Shown piece after piece: positions 19,045-29,988 of a stretch of DNA of 64,000 bases. The DNA lies in contig NZ_JAIEZQ010000002.1 in NCBI RefSeq assembly GCF_019679455.1, positions 992,001 to 1,056,000 of the forward strand. Direction: 5' to 3'. The notes below the pieces were generated by a model. It was given only the letters and a program-made list of their open reading frames with translations, searched no databases and was not told the origin of the DNA. Every line of letters begins with the position of its first letter. Position 1 is the first letter of the stretch. Origin of the DNA: Nocardioides jiangsuensis. GTDB taxonomy: Bacteria > Actinomycetota > Actinomycetes > Propionibacteriales > Nocardioidaceae. Position numbers and translations under genes: made by a program.

Positions 19045-19512
19045 GTGAGCAACGATGAGACCCGGGACCGACTTGCAGAGGTGTTGACCGTGCCGCTCGC
19101 CGCGGCCGGGCTGGACGTCGAGGCCATCGAGATCACCCCCGCCGGCAAGCGCCGCCTGCTGCGCGTCGCCGTGGACAAGGACGGCGGGGTGACCATGGAC
19201 GACATCGCCGAGGCCACCAAGGAGGTCTCCCGCGTGCTCGACGGGTCCGACGTGATGGGCGAGCAGCCCTACACCCTCGAGGTCACCTCGCCCGGCACCG
19301 ACCGGCCGCTGACCCTGCCCCGCCACTGGCGCCGCAACGAGGGCCGCCTGGTGAAGGTGGCGGCCCGCGACGGCGCCGGCGTGACCGGGCGGATCCTGCG
19401 CAGCGACGACCAGAGTGCCACGCTCGACGTGGACGGCCAGGAGCAGACCGTGGCGTACGCCGACGTGACCAAGGCCCGCATCCAGATCGAGTTCAACAAG
19501 AAGGAGGGCTGA
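19045..19512 (+). CDS. rimP: Ribosome maturation factor RimP
   Basis: Needed for maturation of the 30S subunit. 155 residues with the N-terminal alpha/beta domain (LLRVAVDKDGGVTMDDI) and a C-terminal SH3-like domain (TGRILRSDDQSATLDVDG). GTG 19045 is chosen over TTG 19039 because AAGGAG at 19032-19037 is spaced 7 nt from it. First gene of the rimP-nusA-ylxR-infB translation block; nusA follows after 3 nt. Confidence 0.93.
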   Translation: MSNDETRDRLAEVLTVPLAAAGLDVEAIEITPAGKRRLLRVAVDKDGGVTMDDIAEATKEVSRVLDGSDVMGEQPYTLEVTSPGTDRPLTLPRHWRRNEGRLVKVAARDGAGVTGRILRSDDQSATLDVDGQEQTVAYADVTKARIQIEFNKKEG

Positions 19513-19515
19513 GGC

Positions 19516-20517
19516 ATGGACATCGACATGACGATCCTGCGCTCGCTCGAGCGTGAGAAGGAGATCTCCTTCGACATCCTGGTCGAGGCCATCGAGCAGG
19601 CCCTGCTGATCGCCTACCAGCGCACCCCGGGCGCGCAGCCGAAGGCGCGCGTCGAGCTCGACCGGAAGAACGGCCACGTGACCGTGTTCGCCGCCGAGAC
19701 CGACGACGAGGGCAACACGGTCGCCGAGTTCGACGACACCCCGGACGGCTTCGGCCGGATCGCGGCGACCACCGCGAAGCAGATCATCCTGCAGCGGCTG
19801 CGCGACGCCGAGGACGACCTCAAGTTCGGGGAGTTCTCCGGCAAGGAGGGCGACATCGTCTCCGGGATCATCCAGCAGGGCCGCGACCCGCAGGACGTGA
19901 TGGTCGACCTCGGACGCCTCGAGGCGCTGCTGCCGCAGGCCGAGCGGGTGCCGGGGGAGCGCTACGACCACGGCACCCGGATCAAGTGCCTGGTGGTGAG
20001 CGTCCGCAAGGGAATGCGCGGGCCGCAGGTGATGCTGTCCCGGTCGCACCCCAACCTGGTCAAGAAGCTCTTCGCCCTCGAGGTCCCGGAGATCGCCGAC
20101 GGCACCGTCGAGATCTGCGCGATCGCCCGCGAGGCGGGGCACCGCACCAAGATCGCGGTCCGCTCGACGGTCCCCGGCGTCAACGCCAAGGGGTCGTGCA
20201 TCGGGCCGATGGGGCAGCGCGTCCGCAACATCATGCACGAGCTGCACGGGGAGAAGATCGACATCGTCGACTGGGCCGAGGACCCCGCCGAGCTGGTCGC
20301 GCACGCGCTCTCCCCGGCCCGGGTCTCCAGCGTGGAGATCGTCGACCTGGCCGCCCGCTCGGCCCGGGTGATCGTGCCCGACTACCAGCTGTCTCTCGCC
20401 ATCGGCAAGGAGGGCCAGAACGCCCGCCTCGCGGCCCGGCTGACCGGCTGGCGGATCGACATCCGTTCCGACGAGGCAGCGGCCGAGCAGGCCCGGGCCG
20501 CCTCGCCGGACGCCTGA
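19516..20517 (+). CDS. nusA: Transcription termination/antitermination factor NusA
   Basis: Binds RNA polymerase and nascent RNA, modulating pausing, termination and antitermination. 333 residues, the short actinobacterial form without C-terminal acidic repeats: N-terminal polymerase-binding domain (1-125), S1 domain (about 135-200), then two KH domains ([11 protein letters not shown] and [23 protein letters not shown]). ATG 19516 begins 3 nt after rimP. It precedes ylxR, the usual order. Confidence 0.96.
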   Translation: MDIDMTILRSLEREKEISFDILVEAIEQALLIAYQRTPGAQPKARVELDRKNGHVTVFAAETDDEGNTVAEFDDTPDGFGRIAATTAKQIILQRLRDAEDDLKFGEFSGKEGDIVSGIIQQGRDPQDVMVDLGRLEALLPQAERVPGERYDHGTRIKCLVVSVRKGMRGPQVMLSRSHPNLVKKLFALEVPEIADGTVEICAIAREAGHRTKIAVRSTVPGVNAKGSCIGPMGQRVRNIMHELHGEKIDIVDWAEDPAELVAHALSPARVSSVEIVDLAARSARVIVPDYQLSLAIGKEGQNARLAARLTGWRIDIRSDEAAAEQARAASPDA

Positions 20518-20549
20518 CAGCGCGTTTCGGTTCTCAGGGCCGCAGGCGC

Positions 20550-20555
20550 TAGACT
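20550..20555 (+). promoter_or_regulatory. -10 box of the ylxR-infB unit
   Basis: TAGACT is followed by 8 nt and the GTG of ylxR at 20564, so ylxR-infB can be transcribed independently of nusA, probably without a leader. Confidence 0.45.
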
Positions 20556-20563
20556 GGTTCACG

Positions 20564-20869
20564 GTGGTTCGCGACAACGGCGCTGACGCATGCGCACATG
20601 TTCCTGTGCGTACCTGTGTCGGATGCCGCACGCGGGCCCCGAAGCAAGAACTGCTGCGCGTGGTCGCCGGCGGTTCGGACGACGGCCCGGCCGTCGTACC
20701 CGATCCGCGGGGCACCGCACCCGGCCGTGGGGCGCACCTGCACCCCACGCTCGAGTGCTTCGACCTCGCGACTCGCCGCCGAGCTTTCGTCAGGGCCCTC
20801 CGGGCCAGGACCGGGCTTGCCGGTGCGCCGCTGGAGGAGTACCTCCGGGGGCTGGAGCAGCAGACATGA
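20564..20869 (+). CDS. ylxR: YlxR family (DUF448) RNA-binding protein
   Basis: 101 residues. The signature VRTCVGCR lies at residues 15-22, followed by a basic C-terminal part (TRRRAFVRALRAR) suited to RNA or tRNA binding; the family is linked to nusA-infB loci and to RNase P or transcription control in other bacteria (family knowledge). GTG 20564 fits the -10 box 8 nt upstream; GTG 20606, directly before the signature, is an alternative. Its TGA stop overlaps the ATG of a 17-codon ORF, starting an unusual chain of micro-ORFs leading to infB. Confidence 0.85.
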   Translation: MVRDNGADACAHVPVRTCVGCRTRAPKQELLRVVAGGSDDGPAVVPDPRGTAPGRGAHLHPTLECFDLATRRRAFVRALRARTGLAGAPLEEYLRGLEQQT

Positions 20870-20919
20870 CCGTGATTGACCGACAGAAGATGGAGCAGCA
20901 GCTCATGAGCACTCGATGA
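20866..20919 (+). CDS. Micro-ORF 1 (17 codons) between ylxR and infB
   Basis: Starts at ATG 20866, overlapping the ylxR stop as ATGA, and ends MSTR-stop. An internal ATG at 20905 begins the same last four codons. It is the first link of three overlapping micro-ORFs. Whether it is translated is inference. Confidence 0.45.
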   Translation: MTVIDRQKMEQQLMSTR

Positions 20920-20933
20920 GTACTTCGCGATGA
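20916..20933 (+). CDS. Micro-ORF 2 (MSTSR)
   Basis: ATG 20916 overlaps the stop of micro-ORF 1 as ATGA; five codons then TGA, itself part of the next ATGA. Its N-terminus MST repeats that at the end of micro-ORF 1. Confidence 0.4.
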   Translation: MSTSR

Positions 20934-20950
20934 GCATGCACACCAGCTAA
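20930..20950 (+). CDS. Micro-ORF 3 (MSMHTS)
   Basis: ATG 20930 overlaps the stop of micro-ORF 2 as ATGA; six codons then TAA at 20948-20950, directly before the hairpin in front of infB. Confidence 0.4.
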   Translation: MSMHTS

Positions 20951-20951
20951 C

Positions 20952-20979
20952 GGTCCGGCCATACCCAAGGGCTCGGACC
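20952..20979 (+). promoter_or_regulatory. Hairpin before the infB ribosome binding site
   Basis: GGTCCG (20952-20957) pairs with CGGACC (20974-20979); the infB Shine-Dalgarno GAAGGAG starts 2 nt later at 20981. A ribosome finishing micro-ORF 3 would reach the left arm of this stem. Confidence 0.5.
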
Positions 20980-20991
20980 AGAAGGAGAAGC

Positions 20992-23868
<2,877 letters not shown>

Positions 23869-23893
23869 CCCGCACGTGGCCGACCTGCCGGCC

Positions 23894-23929
23894 GGGGGAC
23901 ACCGAGGCAACCAGCCTCGCTCGTCCCCC
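23894..23929 (+). repeat. Stacked stem-loop after infB
   Basis: GGGGGAC (23894-23900) pairs with GTCCCCC (23923-23929); inside, CGAGGC (23903-23908) pairs with GCCTCG (23914-23919) around AACCA. A two-helix structure between infB and the main terminator. Confidence 0.5.
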
Positions 23930-23959
23930 GCTCGGCGGCCAGGCCCACCATCCCTCGGC

Positions 23960-23995
23960 GCCCCCGCCCGTCCGGTCAGCCGGACGGGCGGGGGC
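23960..23995. terminator. Strong intrinsic terminator between infB and rbfA
   Basis: A perfect 16-bp stem (23960-23975 with 23980-23995) around TCAG. It suggests rbfA-truB-ribF have their own promoter or are reached only by partial readthrough. Confidence 0.75.
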
Positions 23996-24044
23996 ACGCC
24001 CGGGGGTCATGCTGAACCTCTGAACCAACCCAGGAGAACCACTC

Positions 24045-24524
24045 ATGAGCTCGCCCCGCGTGCGCAAGGTCGCCGACCGGATCCAGGTCATCGTGGCCGA
24101 GATGCTCGAGCGCCGGATCAAGGACCCGCGTCTGGGGTTCGTGACCGTCACCGACGTCCGGGTCTCCGGTGACACCCAGAACGCGACGATCTTCTACACC
24201 GTCCTGGGCGAGGTCGACGAGCTCGCGGGGACTGCCGTCGCGCTGGAGTCGGCGAAGGGGATCCTGCGCTCCGAGGTGGGCAAGCAGCTCGGGATGCGGC
24301 ACGTCCCGACGCTGGAGTTCATCCACGACGCCCTGCCCGACACCGCCCGCCACCTCGACGAGCTGCTGGCCAAGGCCAGGGAGTCCGACGCCCAGGTCGC
24401 CGCCGCGGCGGCCGGCGCGCAGTACGCCGGTGAGGCGGATCCCTACAAGAAGCCCCACGACGAGGACGCCGAGGACGACACCGTCGACGGCGACGAGGCC
24501 GCGGACCCCACCACCGACGCGTGA
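24045..24524 (+). CDS. rbfA: 30S ribosome-binding factor RbfA
   Basis: Assists late 16S rRNA processing and cold adaptation of the 30S subunit. 159 residues; the KH-like core ([17 protein letters not shown], then [15 protein letters not shown] and [12 protein letters not shown]) covers residues 4-110, followed by an acidic, probably disordered tail of about 40 residues. ATG 24045 follows CCAGGAGAA. Its last bases overlap truB as GTGA. Confidence 0.94.
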   Translation: MSSPRVRKVADRIQVIVAEMLERRIKDPRLGFVTVTDVRVSGDTQNATIFYTVLGEVDELAGTAVALESAKGILRSEVGKQLGMRHVPTLEFIHDALPDTARHLDELLAKARESDAQVAAAAAGAQYAGEADPYKKPHDEDAEDDTVDGDEAADPTTDA

Positions 24525-25420
24525 GCACGTCGGGCACTGCCGGCGCGGCGGGCCGGGCCGGCCTGGTCGTGGTCGACAAGGCCGGCGGGATGACGTCGCA
24601 CGACGTGGTCGCGCGGCTGCGCCGGCTGGCCGGCACCCGCAAGGTCGGCCACGCGGGCACCCTCGACCCGATGGCGACCGGGGTCCTCCTGGTCGGCGTG
24701 AACCGGGCCACCCGGCTGCTCGGCCACCTGATGCTCACCGAGAAGGCGTACGACGCGGTCGTCCGGCTCGGGGTCTCCACCACCACCGACGACGCCGAGG
24801 GCGAGGTGCTGGCCACCACCGACGCCTCCCACCTCACCGACGCGACGGTGCGCGAGGCGCTGGCCGCCTTCGTCGGCGACATCGAGCAGGTGCCCTCCTC
24901 GGTATCCGCGATCAAGGTCGACGGCCGGCGCGCCTACGCGAGGGTCCGCGCCGGCGAGAAGGTCGAGCTGGCCGCGCGGCCGGTCACCGTCCACGCGCTC
25001 GACATGGGCGCGGTTACCAGAGACGCCGGCACGGTCGACGTCGCGATCTCGGTCCGCTGCTCCAGCGGCACCTACATCCGCGCGTTGGCCCGCGACCTGG
25101 GCGCCGCCCTCGGCGTCGGCGGGCACCTCACCGTGCTCCGCCGTACCGCCGTCGGCCCCTTCGGCCTCGCCGACGCCGTGACCCTCGACCAGCTGGCCGC
25201 GGAGTTCACGATGGTCGCGATCGACGACGTGGCACGCCGCTGCTTCCCGACCCGCACCGTCGACGAGCAGGGTGCGGCGGACGTCGCCGTCGGCCGCAAG
25301 CTCGAGCTGGACCTGGGTGCGCCGGGACCGGTCGCGGTCCTCGACGGCGAGGGCCGGTTCCTCGCCCTGTACGAGCAGCGCGGCCCGGTGGCCGCCGCGG
25401 TCGCCGTCTTCACCTCCTGA
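24521..25420 (+). CDS. truB: tRNA pseudouridine(55) synthase TruB
   Basis: Isomerises U55 in the T-loop of most tRNAs. 299 residues with the catalytic Asp in [15 protein letters not shown], the substrate motif [10 protein letters not shown], and [21 protein letters not shown]-terminal PUA-like domain follows. GTG 24521 overlaps the rbfA stop by 4 bases, indicating coupling. Often followed by ribF, as here. Confidence 0.95.
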   Translation: MSTSGTAGAAGRAGLVVVDKAGGMTSHDVVARLRRLAGTRKVGHAGTLDPMATGVLLVGVNRATRLLGHLMLTEKAYDAVVRLGVSTTTDDAEGEVLATTDASHLTDATVREALAAFVGDIEQVPSSVSAIKVDGRRAYARVRAGEKVELAARPVTVHALDMGAVTRDAGTVDVAISVRCSSGTYIRALARDLGAALGVGGHLTVLRRTAVGPFGLADAVTLDQLAAEFTMVAIDDVARRCFPTRTVDEQGAADVAVGRKLELDLGAPGPVAVLDGEGRFLALYEQRGPVAAAVAVFTS

Positions 25421-25509
25421 GCGCCCCGAGGTCTCCCGGGCGCGGCGCCCGCCCGTGTGGCAGGCTTTTGCCGGACTCTCCCGACTCCCAGGACAGGAGC
25501 ACCACGGAC

Positions 25510-26463
25510 GTGCGGATCTGGCGCTCGATCGACGACGTTCCCGCCGACCTCGGTCGGACGGTCGTGACGATCGGCAACTTCGACGGGGTACACCTCGGTC
25601 ACCAGCACGTGGTGCGGCGCGCCCGCGAGGTGGCCCGCGACCGCGGCGTGGAGCACCTGGTCGCGGTCACCTTCGACCCGCACCCGATCGCGGTGCTGCG
25701 CCCCGAGCACGCGCCGCCCACCCTGACCACCGTGGAGACGCGCGCGGTGCTCCTCGCGGACGCGGGGGTGGACGACCTGCTCGTGGTGCCGTTCACCCGC
25801 GACATCGCGGCCTGGACGCCCGAGCGGTTCATCGAGGAGATCCTGGTCGACGCGCTCCACGCGACGGCGGTGGTGGTCGGCGCCAACTTCCGGTTCGGCC
25901 ACCGCGCCGCGGGCGACGTCAGCACGCTGCGCGAGGCGGGGAAGAGCCACGACTTCGTGACCGAGGGCATCGCGCTCGACGGCGGTCCGCAGGTCTGGTC
26001 GTCGACGTACGTCCGGAACTGCCTCGCGGCCGGTGACGTCGAGGGCGCCGCGGAGGCGCTGGGACGTCCCTTCACGGTGCGCGGCGAGGTCGTCAAGGGC
26101 GACCAGCGCGGCCGCGAGCTCGGCTACCCGACCGCGAACGTGCCGACCACCGGGATGCACGCCGCCCCCGCCGACGGGGTGTACGCCGGCTGGCTGCGCC
26201 GCCTCGAGGGCGACCCGACCCCGCTACCCGCCGCGATCAGTGTCGGCACCAACCCGACCTTCGACGGCGACCGCGAGCGGCGGGTGGAGTCCTACGTCCT
26301 CGACCGCGACGACCTCGAGCTGTACGGCGTCCCGGTGGAGGTGGCCTTCGTGGCGCGGCTGCGGGGCATGGTGCGCTTCGACTCCATCGACGACCTGGTC
26401 GCCACCATGGCCGACGACGTGGCCCGTGCCCGCGTGGCGCTCGGCCGGGAAGACCAGACATGA
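25510..26463 (+). CDS. ribF: Bifunctional riboflavin kinase / FAD synthetase
   Basis: Makes FMN from riboflavin and then FAD. 317 residues: an N-terminal nucleotidyltransferase domain with GNFDGVHLGHQ and the SSTYVR segment, and a C-terminal flavokinase domain with KGDQRGRELGYPTAN and GTNPTF. GTG 25510 follows AGGACAGGAG; upstream open frame belongs to the truB antisense/other frame and is not coding. Its stop overlaps the next gene as ATGA. No FMN riboswitch was found upstream. Confidence 0.95.
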   Translation: MRIWRSIDDVPADLGRTVVTIGNFDGVHLGHQHVVRRAREVARDRGVEHLVAVTFDPHPIAVLRPEHAPPTLTTVETRAVLLADAGVDDLLVVPFTRDIAAWTPERFIEEILVDALHATAVVVGANFRFGHRAAGDVSTLREAGKSHDFVTEGIALDGGPQVWSSTYVRNCLAAGDVEGAAEALGRPFTVRGEVVKGDQRGRELGYPTANVPTTGMHAAPADGVYAGWLRRLEGDPTPLPAAISVGTNPTFDGDRERRVESYVLDRDDLELYGVPVEVAFVARLRGMVRFDSIDDLVATMADDVARARVALGREDQT

Positions 26464-27479
26464 GCGGGCAGCACGGCGTCCGCGGCTGGCGGGGCGGTCG
26501 GGCCGCCAGCCCGCAGACCATCGAGGCCGCCGAGCGGTGGTTCGTCCGGCACGGGCTGCCGTACTTCGTCGACTCCGAGCGCGAGGAGGTCCGCCGCGGC
26601 CTGAAGCCGAGACGGCTGGGCGCGGTGGCGACCACCGCGGTGGTGGCGGGGCTCGCCGTCGGCGTGGTGCTCGGCTGGCTCACCGTCGACGTCTCCCTCG
26701 GGATCAGCGCCGCGCTCGCCGTCGTGGGCGCGGTCGCGGCGTTCTACGCCTTCACGACCCTGCGGCTGGGGGCCATGGCCCGCTGGGCGGTGGCCCGGAC
26801 CCTGCGCAGCCTCGGGCTGATGTTCCCGCTGGTCACCCGGGCGCTGCCGCTGCTGCTGCTGTTCGTCACGTTCCTGTTCATCAACGCCGAGGTCTGGCAG
26901 GTCTCCTCGACCCTCGACGGCGGCGTCATGTGGCTGGCGGTGATGCTCTTCGCCGGCATGGCGGTGGGCTTCCTGCTGGTCCGGCTTCCCGAGGAGCTCG
27001 ACAAGGTCGACGACGAGGTCGAGGGCGGCCGGCTGGTCGCCGCATGCAAGGGCACCCCGCTGGAGGAGGCGGCCCGACAGCTCGCCGAGTCCGGGGAGCA
27101 CGTGCACCAGGACGCGACCGTGAGGGGCTTCCAGAAGGCCAACCTGATCCTGGTGCTCCTGGTCGCGCAGGTGGTGCAGGTGCTCCTGCTCTCGGTGGCG
27201 GTGTTCCTGTTCTTCATCGTCTTCGGCGCGGTGGCGATGAAGGAGGGCGTGGTCGAGTCCTGGATCGGCGCGGAGTCGCACCCGCTGGGCATCTCGACGC
27301 TGACCGTGGAGCTGGTCCAGGTGTCGGTCTTCCTGGCCGCGTTCTCCGGGCTCTACTTCACTGTGTACGCGGTGACCGACGAGACCTACCGCGGGCAGTT
27401 CTTCACCTCGATCACCGACGAGCTCGAGCGGGCGGTCGGCGCGCGCACGGTCTACCACGCGCTGAAGTCGCAGGCCTGA
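26460..27479 (+). CDS. Conserved integral membrane protein, unknown function
   Basis: I do not recognise a named family. 339 residues: a soluble N-terminus (1-55), two adjacent hydrophobic segments (about 60-105), one or two more near 130-180, a soluble middle loop rich in Glu (EELDKVDDEVEGG, about 180-230), and two further membrane segments (235-310) before a short C-terminal tail. ATG 26460 overlaps the ribF stop as ATGA, so it is the last gene of the rbfA-truB-ribF unit. A strong terminator follows at 27512-27545. Confidence 0.75.
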   Translation: MSGQHGVRGWRGGRAASPQTIEAAERWFVRHGLPYFVDSEREEVRRGLKPRRLGAVATTAVVAGLAVGVVLGWLTVDVSLGISAALAVVGAVAAFYAFTTLRLGAMARWAVARTLRSLGLMFPLVTRALPLLLLFVTFLFINAEVWQVSSTLDGGVMWLAVMLFAGMAVGFLLVRLPEELDKVDDEVEGGRLVAACKGTPLEEAARQLAESGEHVHQDATVRGFQKANLILVLLVAQVVQVLLLSVAVFLFFIVFGAVAMKEGVVESWIGAESHPLGISTLTVELVQVSVFLAAFSGLYFTVYAVTDETYRGQFFTSITDELERAVGARTVYHALKSQA

Positions 27480-27511
27480 CCGCCGCCGTACGACTCCTCA
27501 CGCCGCAACGG

Positions 27512-27545
27512 CGTACGCCCCGACCGCAAGCGGTCGGGGCGTACG
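27512..27545. terminator. Bidirectional intrinsic terminator
   Basis: A perfect 15-bp stem (27512-27526 with 27531-27545) with a CAAG loop lies between convergent genes, ending the ribF unit on one strand and ptsH on the other. Confidence 0.85.
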
Positions 27546-27561
27546 TCGTGTGAGGGAGCGG

Positions 27562-27819
27562 TCAGGCGTCGAGGTCCTGCTCGACCAGCGCGGCGATCTT
27601 GTCGAGCGCCCCCTGGTCGTCGCTGGAGACCTCGACCGCGTCGCCCTTGCCGGCGCCGAGGGTCATGATCAGCAGCGCGGAGCTGGCGTCGACGGCCTCA
27701 CCTCCAGGGACACCGATGGTGACCTCGGCGTCGAGCTCGCCGGCCGCCTCGGAGATGATCGCGGCGGGCCGGGCGTGGAGTCCGACGGCGGAGCCGACGT
27801 TGACGGTCTTCGTGGGCAT
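27562..27819 (-). CDS. ptsH: Phosphocarrier protein HPr
   Basis: Carries phosphate from enzyme I to the fructose EII. 85 residues, with the phosphorylated His15 in VGLHARPAA and the regulatory-Ser region as DASSALLIMTLGAG, where Ser residues are present near position 46. ATG 27819 follows GGAGAAA. It lies 59 nt downstream of fruA and is probably the last gene of fruR-fruK-fruA-ptsH. Confidence 0.95.
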   Translation of the reverse strand: MPTKTVNVGSAVGLHARPAAIISEAAGELDAEVTIGVPGGEAVDASSALLIMTLGAGKGDAVEVSSDDQGALDKIAALVEQDLDA

Positions 27820-27878
27820 GTGCGTTTCTCCTTGTGGTGGGTTCCGACGACCTGCGAGGCGTGCGGTGCTGCGGGAGG

Positions 27879-29981
27879 TCAGACGGTGACCTCGGACAGC
27901 TCCTCGATCTCTTCCTTGCTCTCGGTGAGGCTCTTCAGTGCGATGACGCTGGCTGCCGCGACGATGACGCCGGCGGCCAGGGCGATGAGGAACCACAGCA
28001 CGTTGCCGACCGCGAACAGCACGAAGATACCGCCGTGCGGGGCGCGCAACGTGACGTCGGCACCCATCGCGATGGCACCGGTGACCGCACTCCCGAGCAT
28101 GATCGAGGGGATCACGCGCAGCGGGTCGGCGGCCGCGAACGGGATCGCACCCTCGGTGATGAACGAGGCGCCGAGCAGCCACGCCGCCTTGCCGTTCTCC
28201 CGCTCGGCCTCCGTGAACAGGCTGGGACGGAGGACGCAGGCCAGGGCCAGCGCCAGCGGCGGCACCATGCCGGCGAGCATCACCGCGGCCATGATCTTGA
28301 GCTGCGGGGCGTCGCCGCCCGCCGTCGCCGCCGCGCCGAGGCCGGTGACCGCGAAGACGTAGGCGGTCTTGTTGAGCGGGCCGCCCATGTCGAAGGCCAT
28401 CATGAGGCCGAGGACCACGCCGAGGATGATGGCGGAGCCCCCCGCCAGGCTGTTCAGGCCTTCGGTGAGGGCTTCCATGAGCGTGGCGAGCGGCTTGGCG
28501 AGCAGGACCAGCATGATCAACCCGGAGATGAGGGTCGCGCCGAGCGGGATGATCACCACCGGCATCAGGCCGCGGACGAAGACCGGCACCTTCCGCTGGG
28601 CGATCCAGTGGGCGGTGACACCGGCGAGGACACCGCCGACGATGCCGCCGAGGAAGCCGGCGTTGATGGCCGGGCCGGCAGCGAGCGCGCCCATCACGAA
28701 GCCGGGGGCGATGCCCGGGCGGTCGGCGATCGCGTAGGCGATGTAGCCGGCCAGGGCGGGCACCAGGAAGCTGAACGCCGCGCCGCCGATGGTGAGCAGC
28801 ACCGCGCCGAGGTAGGCGCCCATCGCGCCGAGCGCGTGGTCGAGACCCAGCGCCGCGGGGTCGGGAAGGTTGAACAGGGTGTTGTCAGCGATGATCCCCG
28901 AGGCCTTGCCCTCGAGCGCGATCTCGTAGCCGCCGAGCAGGAAGGCCAGCGCGATCAGGAGACCGCCCGCGGCGACGAACGGGATCATGTACGACACGCC
29001 GGTCATCAGGATGCGGCGGATCTTCAGCCCCCAGGTCTCCTGGGCGCCGGACCGGGCCGGCGCCCCGGCGGCCGCGGCGTCGCCCTCCACCCGGGGGGCG
29101 TTCGGGTCGTCGACGTAGGAGAGCGCCTCGGCGATCATCCCGTCGGCGTCGTCGATGCCGCGCTTCACGCCGGCGGCGACGACCGGCTTGCCGGCGAAGC
29201 GGCCACGGTCCTTGACCCCGACGTCGGCGGCGAACACGGCGGCGTCGGCGGCGCGGATCAGCTCCGGGTCCAGCGGCGTGGAGCCTGCGGACCCCTGGGT
29301 CTCCACGTGGATGTCCACCCCGGCGCGGGCACCGGCGGCCTCGAGCGACTCCGCTGCCATGTAGGTGTGCGCGATGCCGGTCGGGCAGGAGGTCACCGCG
29401 ACGATGCTGCGGCGGCGCTGCGGCGCGGCAGGTTGCTCGGCGGCCGGCTGCCCGGTGGCGGCCGCGGCCGGCGTGGGCGTGGCCGGGCTCCCCGCGGCGG
29501 CGGCGGGGGCCGCAGCCTTGGCGGGAGCCGGCGCCGAGACGACTGCGCTGACCGTGTCCACGATCTCCTGGGGCGTCTCGGCGGCGCGCAGCGCGTCGGT
29601 GAAGTCCTTCTTCACCAGGGACCGGGCCAGCTGGGTGAGCAGCTGGAGGTGGGTGGCGTCGCCGCCGGCGGGGGCGGCGATGAGGAACGCGAGGTCCGCC
29701 GGGCCGTCCTTGGCGCCGAAGTCGGTGGCGGGGGAGAGCCGGGCGAAGGCCAGCGTGGGTACGTCGACATGCTCGGTGCGGCAGTGCGGGATCGCGATGC
29801 CACCGGGGAGGCCCGTCGACGAGGTGGCCTCACGGGTGAGGGCGTCCTCGGCGAGACCGTCCGGGTTGCCGGTGCGTCCTGCCTCGGCGACCACTGCCGC
29901 CAGGGCGCGGATCACCTCGTTCTTGTCGGAGCCGAGCGAGGCGTCGAGCCGCACGAGGTCCGCAGTGATGAGTTCGGACAT
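27879..29981 (-). CDS. fruA: PTS fructose transporter, fused EIIA-EIIB-EIIC
   Basis: Imports fructose and phosphorylates it at C1. 700 residues: EIIA (1-150) with the active His66 in GIAIPHCRTEH; an Ala/Pro linker (about 150-190); EIIB (190-300) with the phosphocysteine C199 in VAVTSCPTGIAHTY; and EIIC (about 335-690), a multi-span membrane domain with GGLLIALAFLLGG and GGIVGGVLAG. ATG 29981 follows fruK by 7 nt; in-frame sequence upstream overlaps fruK and is not used. Phosphate comes from HPr (ptsH) and enzyme I (ptsI) in this same cluster. Confidence 0.95.
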   Translation of the reverse strand: MSELITADLVRLDASLGSDKNEVIRALAAVVAEAGRTGNPDGLAEDALTREATSSTGLPGGIAIPHCRTEHVDVPTLAFARLSPATDFGAKDGPADLAFLIAAPAGGDATHLQLLTQLARSLVKKDFTDALRAAETPQEIVDTVSAVVSAPAPAKAAAPAAAAGSPATPTPAAAATGQPAAEQPAAPQRRRSIVAVTSCPTGIAHTYMAAESLEAAGARAGVDIHVETQGSAGSTPLDPELIRAADAAVFAADVGVKDRGRFAGKPVVAAGVKRGIDDADGMIAEALSYVDDPNAPRVEGDAAAAGAPARSGAQETWGLKIRRILMTGVSYMIPFVAAGGLLIALAFLLGGYEIALEGKASGIIADNTLFNLPDPAALGLDHALGAMGAYLGAVLLTIGGAAFSFLVPALAGYIAYAIADRPGIAPGFVMGALAAGPAINAGFLGGIVGGVLAGVTAHWIAQRKVPVFVRGLMPVVIIPLGATLISGLIMLVLLAKPLATLMEALTEGLNSLAGGSAIILGVVLGLMMAFDMGGPLNKTAYVFAVTGLGAAATAGGDAPQLKIMAAVMLAGMVPPLALALACVLRPSLFTEAERENGKAAWLLGASFITEGAIPFAAADPLRVIPSIMLGSAVTGAIAMGADVTLRAPHGGIFVLFAVGNVLWFLIALAAGVIVAAASVIALKSLTESKEEIEELSEVTV

Positions 29982-29988
29982 GTGTTCC

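Noticed and set aside
18328-20943. Minus-strand open frame of 871 codons across rimP, nusA and ylxR
   Set aside because: Only its last 199 codons (from GTG 18927) are protein-like and have a promoter; the rest is antisense to conserved genes, a usual high-GC artefact. The same applies to 4243-8061, 8130-10913, 20947-23997 and 57014-61342.
25421-25509. Possible FMN riboswitch before ribF
   Set aside because: The 89-base gap is too short and shows none of the conserved multi-helix sequence of the FMN element.
24169-26463. 764-codon plus-strand frame spanning rbfA, truB and ribF
   Set aside because: The part before GTG 25510 is low-complexity and out of frame with rbfA and truB, which have clear family motifs; only the ribF portion is coding.
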